Part shown: piece by piece, positions 45,325-57,747 of the stretch | Layout: each line of letters begins with the position of its first letter | Position numbering within the stretch: the first letter of the stretch is position 1 | Assembly (NCBI GenBank): GCA_965644295.1 | Contig: CBFFRP010000532.1 | Coordinates: 54,224-118,223, forward strand | Length of the DNA: 64,000 bases | Origin: Paraphysomonas bandaiensis | Taxonomy: Eukaryota > Chrysophyceae | Direction: 5' to 3' | Translations under genes and position numbers: made by a program | The notes under the pieces: generated by a model | Told to the model about the DNA's origin: nothing | Databases searched by the model: none | What the model saw: the letters and a program-made list of their open reading frames with translations, nothing else

Positions 45325-47105
45325 CTGTTTTGGCCAGTTGGATGTGTATATTATATGGTAGTTATGATTTAAAGTGAAGTATATATATCGCTTCCAAAGT
45401 ACTGTGTTTACATATTGTATGGAAATCTACGTGCGTTAATAAATATGTGTTATCAATTATTATGCTGATTTAGTTTTACGTAAAAACACGTGAAATTTTG
45501 GCTTTGAGTGCGTTTTTCAATGGTTGGGTGCTAGGTTGTAGTATTTAGTACGAATGGGATGGCAATATTAGAAACAATATGGGAGTGTGAAATATGTAAA
45601 ATTACCATTCCCTATGCCTATGTATAGATACATTGATGTAAAACAATACTTTGATTTTTCATTTTTAATCAGGGAGCACATATTTCCTGTAACAGCATGC
45701 AGGACGCAGGCTACAACTAGCTATATATGTTCTAGGTTCTAGATATATTAGGCTTTCAACATTATGAGAATATGCTACAATTTAACCTAGGGATAAGGAA
45801 TATCATCCCTTCTCTCGGGCTTTCAAAATTTAGTGCGCAGGATAATATAGCCTCCTTACTCCTTATTACCCGTGAATAAATCTAACTATCTTGTTTAATT
45901 ATTAGCAACAGGTTAAGTATCTTAATACTATGACTAAAGTATCATTTGAATAGAGTGACCTCATTACTGTATATCCAAGTTAAATGTTTTATCCTCATCA
46001 TCATCATATATGTTGAGCTTTGCTGTTTGTTAGCATTTAAAAGCTGTATTTTAAGGTATTGTTAGCTTAAGAATACAGTCGAGGTAATACTATATAGGTA
46101 ATATGAATTCATGATATGTATAAATTATGTCAATCTAAGATCTGATATTATTAATAGGTAGTGAATGTCTGATTATTAGCAATAGGTGTGTAAGAGTCAG
46201 AGCTAATGTAGCAAACTATTTAACTAACTAGTGCTTAACTCTTATATCCTAGTATTATGCGCTACGAAAGCTGCTTGTGCATCACCGAAAACACCAAGGT
46301 GCAACCACTTTCGTTTTCTATCCTTAAGGTGATCTAGCCCGGATGCTTGACACTAGTAGGCAGCCCAATATCCCGGATGCCCTTGAGGTGGGCCCATTCC
46401 CGGATGCATGCTTATTCGTCAATGCCCAAAGACGTCTACTACACAAGTGACACCTCTTCTTAGTGTCCCTTGAACCACACAAGCATTTGGCTATGAGTAG
46501 ACAGAAAATTATTTACTGACTACATATGTTAGCAATAGGCGTGTTAGAGTCAGGACTGATGTAGCAAAACAATTTAACTAACTGGTGCTTAACTATTGTA
46601 TCCTAGTATTTTGCGAGTATGTATGATTCTATGTGGTATATATGCATCTGGCCATACATATTGACTAGTCTTCTGAAATCGCTATTGTATTAAGAGCATC
46701 TGATCACGTACTCTTTGGCAACACCGAAGAATTAACATCCTGGGAGAATACAACAATGAATGTAAAAATTAGATACAGATATAGAGTAATGACATCAAAA
46801 CGATGGATGCATATAGTATCACACACTATGCTTTACCCGAGTACATAATAAATGTATAATTATAATACAAAGCGTAAAAATAAGTTGTAGCATTGGATGC
46901 TAAAACATAGAATCTCAGTAATTCGTATTATTACGTCAAGCCAATGCATCAGGTGTCTAATTAACACATCACAATGGACTTAAATAATGAAACTAACCAA
47001 AACTCGTAGCGGTCCTGATAATAATATCACGGTTGTAACAACATATCTTCAGTCATAAAACACTTAAAACGCTTTCAAGCATTCATACAAGGTTACCCAT
47101 ACAAT
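45325..47105. other. Convergent intergenic region with dispersed-repeat copy C
   Basis: AT-rich 1.8 kb between the PDZ/IQ and PPT1 3' ends. Apart from the repeat copy at 46166-46616, no gene or RNA is recognised. A CATCATCATCATAT short run occurs at about 45996. Confidence 0.5.
46166..46616 (+). repeat. Dispersed repeat, copy C, with duplicated leader
   Basis: Leader TTATTAGCAATAGGTGTG, core GCGCTACGAAAGCTGC, CACCAAGGTGCAACCACTTTC and CCCGGATGC words in the same order as copies A and B. The first roughly 88 bp (from TTAGCAATAGG to CTAGTATTATGCG) recur as a direct repeat at about 46528-46616, so the copy is bracketed by near-identical ends. This suggests either a nested second insertion or short terminal direct repeats. 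Confidence 0.75.
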
Positions 47106-48146
47106 CTAGCAGTACAGATCCAACCACCCGTACAGCTCCTCATCAGTGAATTCCAAATGGTTTCCTTCGGTAGAGTTGAAGAAAATTTTGCCAGCTTCAT
47201 CCGCGGTGCGTAAGCCAAACAAGTCATTTTTATACCACGACGTTTCCTTCATTGTAAGTATCGTTTCGTAGTCTTCATCAAACGCTCCAAACCACTCGCC
47301 CTCACGAGGAACCACCACACTGTCTGCATTAGCTTTGATCATTGCAAATGTTGATGTCTTTGCGAAATTGGAGTTGATTTCAGAGTTGGGGGTAAAATCT
47401 TCGTTATTCCAATCCCCCATTTGGGAGTACGTTTTATATTCCTCTGTATTCACGTAGTTTACATCACGATAATAGTCTGCTTGAAATAAAATATTTTGTA
47501 CTGGTGCGTTGTACGCCATTTTACCAAGGATATCTGACACCTCTTGACAGAGCGTTCCATGAGATCCGTCCGGATAGCAATGCGGCAATGCAGCAACTCC
47601 CACCACAGGTCCATGAATTGAAAGATGTGTACTAACGGGTGGATCATTATAACGTTGAATATATCCACGACAAATATTATTTCCTTGAGATAATCCAATA
47701 CAATTGAAGCCTTTCGACAGCAAGGGGTCGGCGCGTACCTTCTCCGCAAAAACATCAACATTTTCATTCATACTCATTAGAAACCCATTAATAGTATCCT
47801 CTGAACGAGTGTCTCCTGTCGGAATGCATACGCTGTAGACCCCAAGGTACTCCCCGCTCTCTTGAGTGATGGACTTCATGCCGCTGTTAAAGCAAGAGTC
47901 TCCCATGCCGTGCAGAAACACCAGAGGAAGATCGTTGCCATCATTTCTCCCCTGGGTACCTCTTCTATGTCTTTCAGAAGAGTCTGAGTCGAATTCTGGA
48001 GATATCTGAGCGAGCTCACTGGATCTTATCTCCTCTGCGAATGATGAGACATCAGACAGACGAGACACAAGAGAGGACACACTGATATCATAAGATACCA
48101 CATACGCCCAGGGAACTGCAAGGAGAGAGAAGGAGAATCGTACCAT
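47106..48146 (-). CDS. PPT1: Palmitoyl-protein thioesterase
   Basis: Single exon, 346 residues. It removes palmitate and other fatty acyl thioesters from cysteines of proteins in the lysosome or vacuole. The alpha/beta-hydrolase parts are visible: LVFLHGMGDSC (oxyanion region, about residue 75), nucleophile elbow GLSQGN with Ser153, HCYPDGSHGTLC, Asp275 in ADSVVVP, and His330 in EGNHLEF. The N-terminus MVRFSFSLLAVPWAYVVS is a signal peptide, followed by a Ser/Glu-rich linker that makes it a little longer than usual. Head to head with the RBM26-like gene across a CATA array. Confidence 0.93.
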   Translation of the reverse strand: MVRFSFSLLAVPWAYVVSYDISVSSLVSRLSDVSSFAEEIRSSELAQISPEFDSDSSERHRRGTQGRNDGNDLPLVFLHGMGDSCFNSGMKSITQESGEYLGVYSVCIPTGDTRSEDTINGFLMSMNENVDVFAEKVRADPLLSKGFNCIGLSQGNNICRGYIQRYNDPPVSTHLSIHGPVVGVAALPHCYPDGSHGTLCQEVSDILGKMAYNAPVQNILFQADYYRDVNYVNTEEYKTYSQMGDWNNEDFTPNSEINSNFAKTSTFAMIKANADSVVVPREGEWFGAFDEDYETILTMKETSWYKNDLFGLRTADEAGKIFFNSTEGNHLEFTDEELYGWLDLYC

Positions 48147-48230
48147 GATTTGGATTATTAGGAACGAATGATACTAACACAACATACCAATACCATACCA
48201 TACTATGATACACCTACCTCCTACCTACCG

Positions 48231-48309
48231 ACATACATACATACATACATACATACCTACATACATACATACATACCTACATACATACATACATACATAC
48301 ATACATACA

Positions 48310-48343
<34 letters not shown>

Positions 48344-48593
48344 CATACATACATACATACATACATACATACATACATACATACATACATACATACATAC
48401 ATACATACATACATACATACATACATACCTACATACATACATACATACATACATACATACATACATACATACATACATACATACATACATACATACATAC
48501 ATACATACATACATACATACATACATACATACCTACATACATACATACATACATACATACATACATACATACATACATACCTACATACATACA
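48231..48593 (+). repeat. (CATA)n tetranucleotide microsatellite, long
   Basis: About 360 bp of CATA/TACA units with occasional TACC and one ATAT interruption. It occupies most of the divergent region between PPT1 (-) and the RBM26-like gene (+), ending about 115 bp before ATG 48709. CATA is on the sense strand of the RBM26-like gene. Confidence 0.95.
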
Positions 48594-48708
48594 CTGGTAT
48601 ACACACACCATCTCTGCCCCACATGCATGCACTAGCATCCACTGGGAGCAGTTCACGAGATAGTGCATAAATATCACCCTCAAATACCTAAACCTTTTGT
48701 AAACACAA

Positions 48709-51418
48709 ATGGATGACCTAGACGAAGCTCTCTTGCTTCCCTGGATATCGGTGGAACTCGAGCCGATGTAAGTATTATTACTGTCATGTATTCGTGTGTA
48801 ACATGCCTGCAGATGCAGTGTGGACCCTGATGTTCTCGCGAAGTTCGTATATGCTCTACTAACACACGACTCTGATAGCGGGGGAGACATGAAGTCTCAC
48901 TGTATAAGCGAGTTGAGAGATTTCTTGAAAGATGATACGGAAGAGTTCGTTGAGTCTCTCTTTAATGCTATCGAAAGTAAGGATGGATATGTACTTGCCG
49001 GATACTGTTTGTGTGTTTATATTTCTTGTTTGTTAATTATGCTGAAAAATCTTAATCGTCGTGTACTTAGGTGGGTCATACAAGCTGTCGAACCAAGAGA
49101 GAAATTATGATAATGAGTACGCGGAGGAGGTGTGTGATGTTGTAGGATTAATTAATTCTCTGACTATGCTAGCAGGATGAGGATGAGGATGATAGGCCCG
49201 CTTGGAGAAGGCGTCACCAAAGTAGAGATGGATCTGATGATGAGGATGGGTATAATGAAGATAGCTATAGAAGGCGAACCTGGGACAGACGAGAAGACTC
49301 CTCTGTGAAGCGCAGACGGTGTGATTGGGAATAATTGTCTGATGTTACCGTTTGACTGTTGGATGTGCTTTTATCAGGTATGACGATAAACCCTATGCAG
49401 ATGACCGCGATCGGGGGGACAATGGATCAAGCTCTCGCCCTACGCAGTCAAGCCGTGACGGACAGCAGCATAAGAGATGGGAAGGAGATCGCCGCGGTGG
49501 ATATGGCAATGGTGCTCATCTTTCTGGACAAGGGCAGGGTTATTATCCGCAAGGTGTAAGTATGGGGTACGGTATGGGCGGGGGAATGGGAATGTATGGT
49601 GGTCGTGGTATGGGTATGAATTATGGAATGGGGCCTGGATGGGGGCCGGGGGGAATGGGTATGTATGGGGGGATGCCTATGGGCATGGGTCCTGGGTATG
49701 GGGGATATGGCGGCGGAAATAGGTGGGGGGGGGCTATGGGTCCAGGGCCTAGTCCTAACCCATCTGCTCCATTACCAAGTGCGCCAAATGCAGCGGGCAT
49801 GCCTCGAGTAAATGCTCTACTCGGTATCTCGTCTGATGGGCAGCGAAAGGATGATGAAGGAGTATCCAATTCCCCTCCATCGGGACCGATCCCTAATCCT
49901 CCATTGCCTCCAGGGCGTCCTCCACATGGTATGCACGGACCGGGTCATATGACCGGTCGGTGGGCCGGTGCACAGGAGGAGATATGTACCGTACGCTGCA
50001 CGGGTATCCCACAGTACGTCAAGGAAGCTGACCTTTATGGTCACTTCGCCAAATTCGGGCGTGTTGTCAAACTGGCGCTACATCGGTTCCAAGAGACAGA
50101 TGTAGACCCACAACTGCACGGTAAAGTGTACAACGAGTGCATGGTACAATATCAAGAAGCGGAACAGTGCCGGAAGTGTCTGCAGTCTCCCGCTTCAGTG
50201 CTGAATAATCGATTCATTAAACTGTTCGCAGCTCAGCACAACATCATTCCACTCTCTGATGTTGAGGGGGTATTAGAGCGTGGCGAGGAAGTTTACCCTG
50301 GTGCGGTGAATGACGAACAGAGTGGCCTGTGGGATAGTGCGGGAGGTGAATGGGGAGGACGGGGCGGGCGTGGAAGAGGTAGGGGAAGGGGTAGAGGCCG
50401 GGGATGGCCTATGTCTGGCAGAGGGTACTCAAGTAATGCTCCACTCCCAGCAGTAGAGACTGAGGGCGGAGCTGAGAACCAGGACCAGAGTGGAGATTCT
50501 GCCGAGGCCACTCCATCTACTCCGCGAGAAAAGACGCCAACACATGCACAGTTAGAGAAGGAACGCCTGCGTGGAATGGTGGTGCAGCAGTACGATGACC
50601 TTCGAACTTTGCGCCAGCAAGCGGAGAGCATATGGCGCCAGAAAGAAGATCTACTCCAGGGGCAGATAGACCAGTTCCGCTCTATGATGCAAAAGCTCGA
50701 GGAACTCCCAGCCAGTAGCGGGGATGATAAGGGCAAGATGCTTGAGACTCTAGAGGGAAAGATTATGTCTCTCCAATCCTCGCTTCGTGAGGTGAGACAG
50801 CAGAGAGAAAGTGGCGTCATGCCTGGATCATCAACTCATCCGGTTGGAGGGAGGGGTGGCAGAGGATATCGGGGAAGAGGAAGGGGAAGGGGTAGAGGTA
50901 GAGGACGCGCTATAGCTGGAAACAAGACCTTAGACATGCGATCCAAGGTTTTGAAGGTGTCAGATGCACCTTCAGATATGATTGACAACGCAGAACATCA
51001 TTTTTCCAGGTATGTGTTGTAGTAGACAGGAATACATATAGTGTTACATCTGTTTTGATATTTGGTATATTCTGTTATCTGTACAGATATGGACACGTTA
51101 CCAAAGTTACCCCGGAAGGAGATAATGGAGTAAAGGTCGAATTTGCCACTCGCCGCGACGCTGAAGTAGCTATGAAGCGGGGATCAAGTTACTCTGGTCA
51201 GAAGATCTCTGTGACGTGGTTTGAAGAACCATACAAAGCTCCTTCGGATACACAGAAGAGTCAAGACTCGGATGGTAGAGAATATTGAAATGCCACGATG
51301 TGTCAGTCTTACAGTGTAACGTGCAGGGGCCGTAAATACGGATACGGAGCAGCAGGGCAGTAGTGAAGTATCTGCAGCTGTCGAAGGAACTGACTGCACG
51401 GATACTACTACCGGTTAG
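48709..51418 (+). CDS. RBM26: RBM26/RBM27-like RNA-binding protein
   Basis: Exons 48709-48767, 48813-48976, 49071-49129, 49176-49318, 49378-51009, 51087-51274 and 51327-51418 give 778 residues. The first 75 residues form the PWI-like N-terminal helical domain of RBM26/27: LEPICSVDPDVLAKFV across the first splice, then CISELRDFLKDDTEEFVESL. An acidic/Arg stretch (DEDEDDRPAWRRR) and a Gly/Met/Tyr-rich low-complexity region (about 49550-49740) follow. Then an RRM (CTVRCTGIPQYVKEADLYGHF ... VLNNRFIKLFAA), an RG-rich segment, a coiled coil, a second RG box and a C-terminal RRM split by the intron after HHFSR. No CCCH zinc finger is seen. Family members act in nuclear polyadenylated RNA turnover. 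If the last intron is retained the protein ends at 51288 (DGREY). Confidence 0.82.
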
Positions 51419-53158
51419 ATAATCTAGTAAGTTTTTGTCAGAAATACATGCACCTCATCTAGTAGATATTATCGGTTAGTTCAATAGAATACGGACCGTC
51501 CTGCGCATGCGTGTTAACTTCAACTATGGTGAAGTTGTATTTTAATTTATTTTTTCTATATATTCAAGGCACCGTACGAAAAAAGAAAGAATTAAATAAG
51601 AAGGACGATGCCATGCGATTGTTATGTACTGCTGCTTGATTTTAACTTATATTTGTGCGACCATATTTTGTTATTCACCAATGCTGAATAAAAATGAGTT
51701 ATAGTGCATTTCTTTCGCCGTAACATCGTTCAAGAGAGTCGACACATTAGATCTGATGCCTACCCCTAGCTTCTTGGATCAAATCCGTATGGTGACGCTG
51801 AGTCGAATCGAATAGACATACTTACCATGGGCTGCTCATCTATAGAGCATATATTGTGTTCAGTGAAAGTAGTATTAGTGTATGTAATATCCGTAGAGTT
51901 GTACCAAAGCTAATGTTGAGAAAGTCATAAGTCGGACCATACCATGTGCTCCTGCATTCTTGGCAAATTGCTCATTAATTATTAGAAAGTACCAGGGCTG
52001 CGTTACAATTAATTGGCAATAATAGGAATTGGGACAGATAATAAAAAACATTGCCATAACTATCACTTGTTATGTAGCCGGAAAGGGCCATTTAGTAGTA
52101 GCTACTCTTCTACTCTTTACGTAAAATCATAGTAGTAGTATAGCCCAAGAACCTCGAACTAATGCAGCACAGTTCAGGTAAGACATGCAGCAAATACAAA
52201 AATGGGAGAAAGGTATATCGCCATATAAACAGGAGTCTACCGTTCAGGTTAGTCTGCAGACTATTCGTTTTTTTCAAATTTGTGGCATAATACCAAAGGA
52301 TATACAGGTTACTGGTTAACAGTTAGTTTGACGACTTCTTGTATCTAAAAATAGTCCTCCTAATGGGAAGCTGGATATATTCTGAACATATTCTGAATAA
52401 GCGATTCTCCACTGATCCTTACCCCCTACTGAACCTGCTCCCTCAACAAAGTCGGACTCGCACCTTTTCGTGGTGTTCTGGGGGATACGTACCGGAGAGA
52501 TTCTCTCTGGGAAACTAACGTGAGCCGCAAACATAGTCAGCAGATGTTCTCCTGCCCATATTAAGGACATCCGGGGTATTAAGAACTCAAAAATCCTGAA
52601 GTCAGCTGTCAGTGCTATCAACATTTTGCTTTGAGTGATAGAGCGTAAGTGATTGCACCTTGGTGCTTTCGGTGACGCACAAGCAGCTTTCGTAGTGTTA
52701 AATAGTAAATAGTAGGATAATAGTTAAGCATTGACTCGTAAACGCTATTGCTAATAGTAAGACATTCACCACCACCACCACCACTAATTTGGTTATATAT
52801 ATATCTAAACTGGTTCTGACTTTTGAACGCCTATTGCTGATAAACAGATACTCACTACTACCTACTACATACTACAGGCCTCTTATCTCCTACTGTTGTT
52901 ATTCTGTGGTACAGGCTGATACCATTATATAAATGTCTAGTAAAAGTCAGGGCGAATTGCTTACAATAATATCCTCCTGTTCAAGTGAAAATATATGAAA
53001 AGACCTTAGTATGGCATTAGAAAATTATACAGAAGAAGAATAAACGGTATATTTGGTACAAAAGAGCTTCACATTATCTTAACGTATAATAATCATAACT
53101 CCAATCACATACTTAATTACTTTATGTACAAAATACACCTCTAACACTAACCGCTATT
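51419..53158. other. Convergent intergenic region with dispersed-repeat copy D
   Basis: AT-rich 1.7 kb between the RBM26-like and TAM41 3' ends. Contains an inverted copy of the dispersed repeat at 52430-52771 and an isolated leader motif (GAACGCCTATTGCTGAT, inverted) at about 52826. No gene recognised. Confidence 0.5.
52430..52771 (-). repeat. Dispersed repeat, copy D (inverted)
   Basis: On the minus strand: leader TACTATTAGCAATAGCGTTT, core ACACTACGAAAGCTGC, CACCAAGGTGCAATCACTT, the GCTTCAGGATTTTTGAGTTCT-like block shared with copy B, then CCCAGAACACCACGAAAAGG and GTGCGAGTCCGACTTTG. The middle block with GGCCCAAAGACGTC is deleted. Confidence 0.78.
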
Positions 53159-54571
53159 CTATCTCTTGAATCTCTTCAACACCTTTGCAAGAAAATAGTT
53201 CATCCCTTTTCCAGGTCCAACACACAGCAGACCTTTGAGAGTTTGTTGAGTTGCCGCACTGCCTCATAGTGATCAACAAGCACATTTTTAAAAAATATGT
53301 ATTACCTCCCAACAATTTTCCACAATGCACTGTTAACAGCTGCAGCACGGGCTACAGGAGGAGATGAAGGACTCTGTATGCATATTTTCTCTCTGCCAGT
53401 GTGAAAGCTGGTTAGCGATAATACAAAAACTATCAGCAGCACAATAATATACCTTGCTGACAGAGTATTTACAAATACTTTCGGGAAGTCCATGCAAAGT
53501 TGCTCGTCCTCAATATCTCTGAAGTTCTATCGTAGTGATTATGTAGAACTTAGTCAACCTACGACAAGAGGTAAACGTACTCACCTGGAAAAGGTCGAAG
53601 CTGTTTTTCCTAGTTTCCTCACTGACGATGCCTGCCTCCGCAAAGAGAGGCTGGTAGATACTTCTAAATCCCAAAGTATTAGGCAAAACCATGTTCATCA
53701 CTTTATTGGGATTCTCCGCGAAAAGCATACGAGGGTCACCCTTATACGATATCCCTGCAAGTGCTGCATATAACTGTACTTCGCTGTCCAAAACACTGAG
53801 GACAGGATTAAAATAGTAAAACATGTTACCTAAAAGTTTTAGGAAGGGTAAGCAAGGCAACACGTAATGCATATTTCCTGTTGATTTCTAGTGCCTTCAT
53901 AAATTTGTGAGGTTCGCCAGTGAGACCATCTAGGCATAAGTGTACGGGTTTGTGTAAGCGACCCGCAACGTATAAATACTTCCAATGGAGCAAATCGTCC
54001 AACAGTTTCTCGGTACTTATTACGCCATACTTCATGAACCGACCACTAAACCTGGAAATATTTAGTGGAACCTAAATATAATAATAATAACACCCATTAG
54101 CATTTTTTTAAAACGCGCATCTTACCTCCACATTAAACCACATTGCAACACCTCCACTGTTAGGGCCCTGGATAATACATATTTAAAATTCCAATTCGAA
54201 ACAGTGCTTTACGCGTGCCTGCACTATACGGACGAGGTAGTTTGGATCAATAAAGGAGCTGTAGTGATCACGATTACGTGCAATATTTTCTTCATGCCAC
54301 TATACATAGATAAGTTACGACTAATAGGTCGGCATGATACTATACTTGAATAGGGTCGTCTGTGACGAATATAAAATCCAACATCGGCAGCTTGTCAGTG
54401 CGCTCCACAGCACCCTCATACTCATAACCAGCTTGCTGAACCACTCCAGATCCATACGCAAATGCAAACTGTTTACACAGGTTACTGTTATTCTGCACAT
54501 CACCGGATAGTACTGACCGATACAGGGGGGAAATTTCTTAACAATTCCTTAAAATCAGAGTCACTCAGCAT
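53159..54571 (-). CDS. TAM41: Mitochondrial phosphatidate cytidylyltransferase TAM41
   Basis: Nine exons on the minus strand: 54571-54524, 54492-54346, 54299-54213, 54167-54126, 54071-53830, 53795-53585, 53526-53453, 53392-53306, 53258-53159; 345 residues. TAM41 makes CDP-diacylglycerol from phosphatidic acid and CTP at the mitochondrial inner membrane, the first step to cardiolipin. Seen: nucleotidyltransferase start FAFAYGSGVVQQAG, acidic MLDFIFVTDD, then MKYGVIST, LYVAGRLHKPV, AGISYKGDPRM, and the basic end LKGLLCVGPGKGMNYF. The first intron (54493-54523) would be only 31 nt; otherwise a single-base frameshift at a C6 run (54525-54530) must be invoked. Splicing gives the better match to the family's FP-to-YGSG spacing. 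Confidence 0.88.
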
Positions 54572-56331
54572 ACTAAACAGATGTGTTTATATCTGCCACA
54601 GGGATCACTCGAAACTCAACTAGCTAGAAGTAATGGCTTACAAACTTCTTGCTGAGCTGTTATGGTTGCATGTGTTGTGTGGTTTCATTGCACTTTACTG
54701 CGCCTTGTGTTGCAGTTAACTGTCTGGTTACTGTACCACTCTCTCTGCTCGGCTGTACATAGATGTACAATATGTATGCTGTGTAGTCTAGTTCATACAT
54801 AACGTAATATAGAATACAGTAATATCACAGCATAGTATACTACTGCGGCTACACTGCAATGTACTGTATATACAGTACTAGGAATTCCTACGTAGTGCGT
54901 AAAATCTAGCATATGGGAAACGAGAAACGAGGTGACTGAAAGCAAGGCGGAATATATACGCACAGTCGATTGATCCAGCAGTATCTCAGCCACTGTATAG
55001 ATATATAGAGGATAGGTATATGTAGAACAACACTATCATGTATCGTGATTCAATGTGGTTGTGCATGATATTGCAGCAGGATAATATTCCGTCCTTGGAA
55101 TGACTCATTAGCGATAGTATTCATACTTCTCCATGAGAGCAACATCAGTGTGGCATGATTTATACATAAGAATAAACTATATGTTTCCGAAATGATTTAT
55201 AGATCAACTTCTTAAAAGTTCTCACCTTACAGTAGAAGTGGTCAGGAAGAGCTGCATGTTTCTGTGCAACAGACTATAGAGAATATCTATGCATTCGTTA
55301 CCTGTCGGCAGCATTACCATTTCAATTTTTGGCCTGCAAGTGTATTAATATATCCTAGGTTATGATACCAAGGATTCGTTATATAGAAAATTATATTTAA
55401 TATTACGATAACAAGTGTACCATTCAATGATATTTGATTTCGAATGCTGAAAAGCATACATACGAGGCTGTTTTTGTTGGCTGTGAGCTATGCTTTCATT
55501 TCACTGAGGCTAGATAGCAATTTCAAATCATCACGACTGGAGAATTACGCTCCGTTATTATTGTGCGCACGTAATAGCAATATATTCGTGTATTTTGTAA
55601 TATCAACATTCCCGTGACTCATATGACAGCCGATATTTGTCACCAGAGACTATAGACGAGGCGAGTTGTTTAGCTTGCCTATAGAGATGCAGTATTATCG
55701 TAAGCTCTATGCAGAGAGTATTCCAATTCACATCTCACGGGTAGATTAGGACTTTCAAGCGAAGTAAACGTCATACATGTACTTAAATTCTGTTCACCTC
55801 ATCAAATAAGCTCTAAACGTATGCTGCAATAAAAAATAAATGACTAGCTCTCTGAGTGCTTAGTTAGCAAATACTTAGGACACTATCAGTAATTAAGCTT
55901 ATGACTACGGAGCAGATTGGGAAAAATATGGCTGTAGGGGATAAATCCTAGTCCACTTTCATGGAGATATTACAAATGACAAACCAATAGCAGCCATATT
56001 TTCTTGTTTTATTATTGTTGATAACTGACTAGACAATATGGTCAGACTATGCTGGTTACCGAATGTATTTCTTACACAACTGTTAAAACCATGACTGTAA
56101 CACAATGCAACCAGAGCAACTATTTATTTCATGATATGACGATTCCACATGATAGTCATTGGCGTTGCTGAGTCCAGAGTTCATAAACTTCAGAATATAC
56201 ATTAAAGAGACTAGCTATATATAGATGCATACAAGGAGATAAGATTACAACGCAACACTTGGCACAAGTATGCGACGCATAGTTTCGTTTTTCCCGGGTA
56301 TGTACATCATTTGGAGCATGAGGCTACAAGC
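54572..56331. other. Intergenic region, no gene seen
   Basis: 1.76 kb between the TAM41 start and the RNase T2 3' end, both on the minus strand. AT-rich with many short palindromic TATA-like words. No coding exon, RNA gene or dispersed-repeat copy recognised. This is the largest gap not explained by a convergent or divergent pair. Confidence 0.45.
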
Positions 56332-57097
56332 CTAAAAGCTGGCGACCTCTAGTGTCTCAGAAGTGCAGGTGTCTTCGCCTTGCACGTCTTCCGGGCACTC
56401 GATCTGCACAGTTGGCATATATGCTTCATCTACTCCCCAACAAGTGAAAACGCCATTGACGTAGTTCCCACCAGAGCACTGGAGGGAAGCATAAGATGGT
56501 CCGCCGAAATCATCACGAAGGGTAGAAGCACTTATAGTAGAGCCGACAGCGGCAGTATAGTCAGCAGGAGTGCCAAACTTTTTGATTAGTGCGATCGTTG
56601 CACTAAAATAGTCGTACTGACTCAGGTTGCTGCAAGTCCCATGCTTGGTCCACTCGTGGGTCCAGAATTCATCGTAATTAGGGTCGGATTCAGCATACTC
56701 TGTGTCTGGCCAGTAAGTTGTCATATCATCCATTCCGATCTCCTCTGGAACAGCAGGGTCAAAAGCTTCATCCGTACAGTACGATGGATATCCTCCGGAG
56801 GAATACTGGGGCTATACAGTTGTTAAAATAAAATTAGAGAAGTCTGTGCGCACTCACCCAGAGACCGTGCACAGTAAAGTATTTCCCCCAGAAGTCCTCA
56901 GGGTGCTCGCAACCGTAATAGTTAGTCTTGTCATAGCAAAACTCCGGTTGCCAGGAGTACGCGAACACATACCTACACATACCAGTTTTATACACTAACA
57001 AACAAGTGCCGATATTAACTCACATGTCCATCGTCTGGTTCGAGCCAGCCTTCGCCATACTCAGGCACCCCAGTAGGAGAAAGGCAAATCGTTGCAT
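56332..57097 (-). CDS. RNASET2: Secreted ribonuclease T2 family
   Basis: Three exons: 57097-57024, 56972-56858, 56811-56332; introns 51 and 46 nt; 222 residues. Signal peptide MQRFAFLLLGCLSMAKA. The first active-site segment FTVHGLWP (His60) spans the second splice junction. The second, FWTHEWTKHGTC, supplies His115, Glu116 and His120. Cysteines are spaced as in the family (QPEFCYD, YCTD, GTC, ECPED). Known members cut RNA via 2',3'-cyclic phosphates in vacuoles, lysosomes or outside the cell, and serve in nutrient scavenging. A complete active site suggests it is functional. Confidence 0.93.
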
Positions 57098-57747
57098 TTC
57101 GATAGATATTAGATTCTTAATACAGCAATAGCAGGAAATAAGTTGAAGTTAACTTATATGTGAAATTACACTTATTGCTGGTGAATATACACTCCTGTAG
57201 ACATCGAGTTCTTGCCAGTGTACAGCATACCACATACAACGTAGCACATACATATGCCCTCCATACCCATATGGCATAGAAATCTTGAGCAGAGGTTTTC
57301 GAATAAAACTGAAATCATCTCTTGGGTAGCCCGTACGAAAAATACCGTCCGTGACTAGTCCGTGACAATATTTATGTACGTACGCATGATATTCCATACA
57401 TGTTTTTAAGTCAAAGTGTTTTGGTTAGAACACCACATACGCAGATAGTAATAGCGGAGAGCACCGGGAGGTAGATAGGGAGGTACCGCATGCAATTCTA
57501 AACTAAACTATTCACAGTGCTCTGATGATTGTCTGAGTAATCGTGATTATACTGCACCTGTATACTACAACATACATACACACACATATATATATATCTG
57601 ATGCTGAGTGATATATGAACTGACGGTATGAGATTCACGACATTCAGCGATTAGCCGAACTTTGATACCAGAAATAAGTTATAGACAGAGTCTGCAGTGA
57701 TTTTATATGTCAGTGTGAGCCATCCATTAGCAGAATCATATAACAGC
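57098..57747. promoter_or_regulatory. Shared divergent promoter region
   Basis: 0.65 kb between the RNase T2 (-) and NAA60-like (+) start codons. A CATACATACACACACATATATATATAT low-complexity stretch lies at about 57571-57597. No coding signal. Confidence 0.35.

Noticed and set aside
48168-48663. Open frames of repeated Tyr-Ile-His-Thr and Met-Tyr-Val-Cys
   Set aside because: Translations of the CATA/TATG microsatellite. The same applies to frames over 40599-40835 and 61814-62210.
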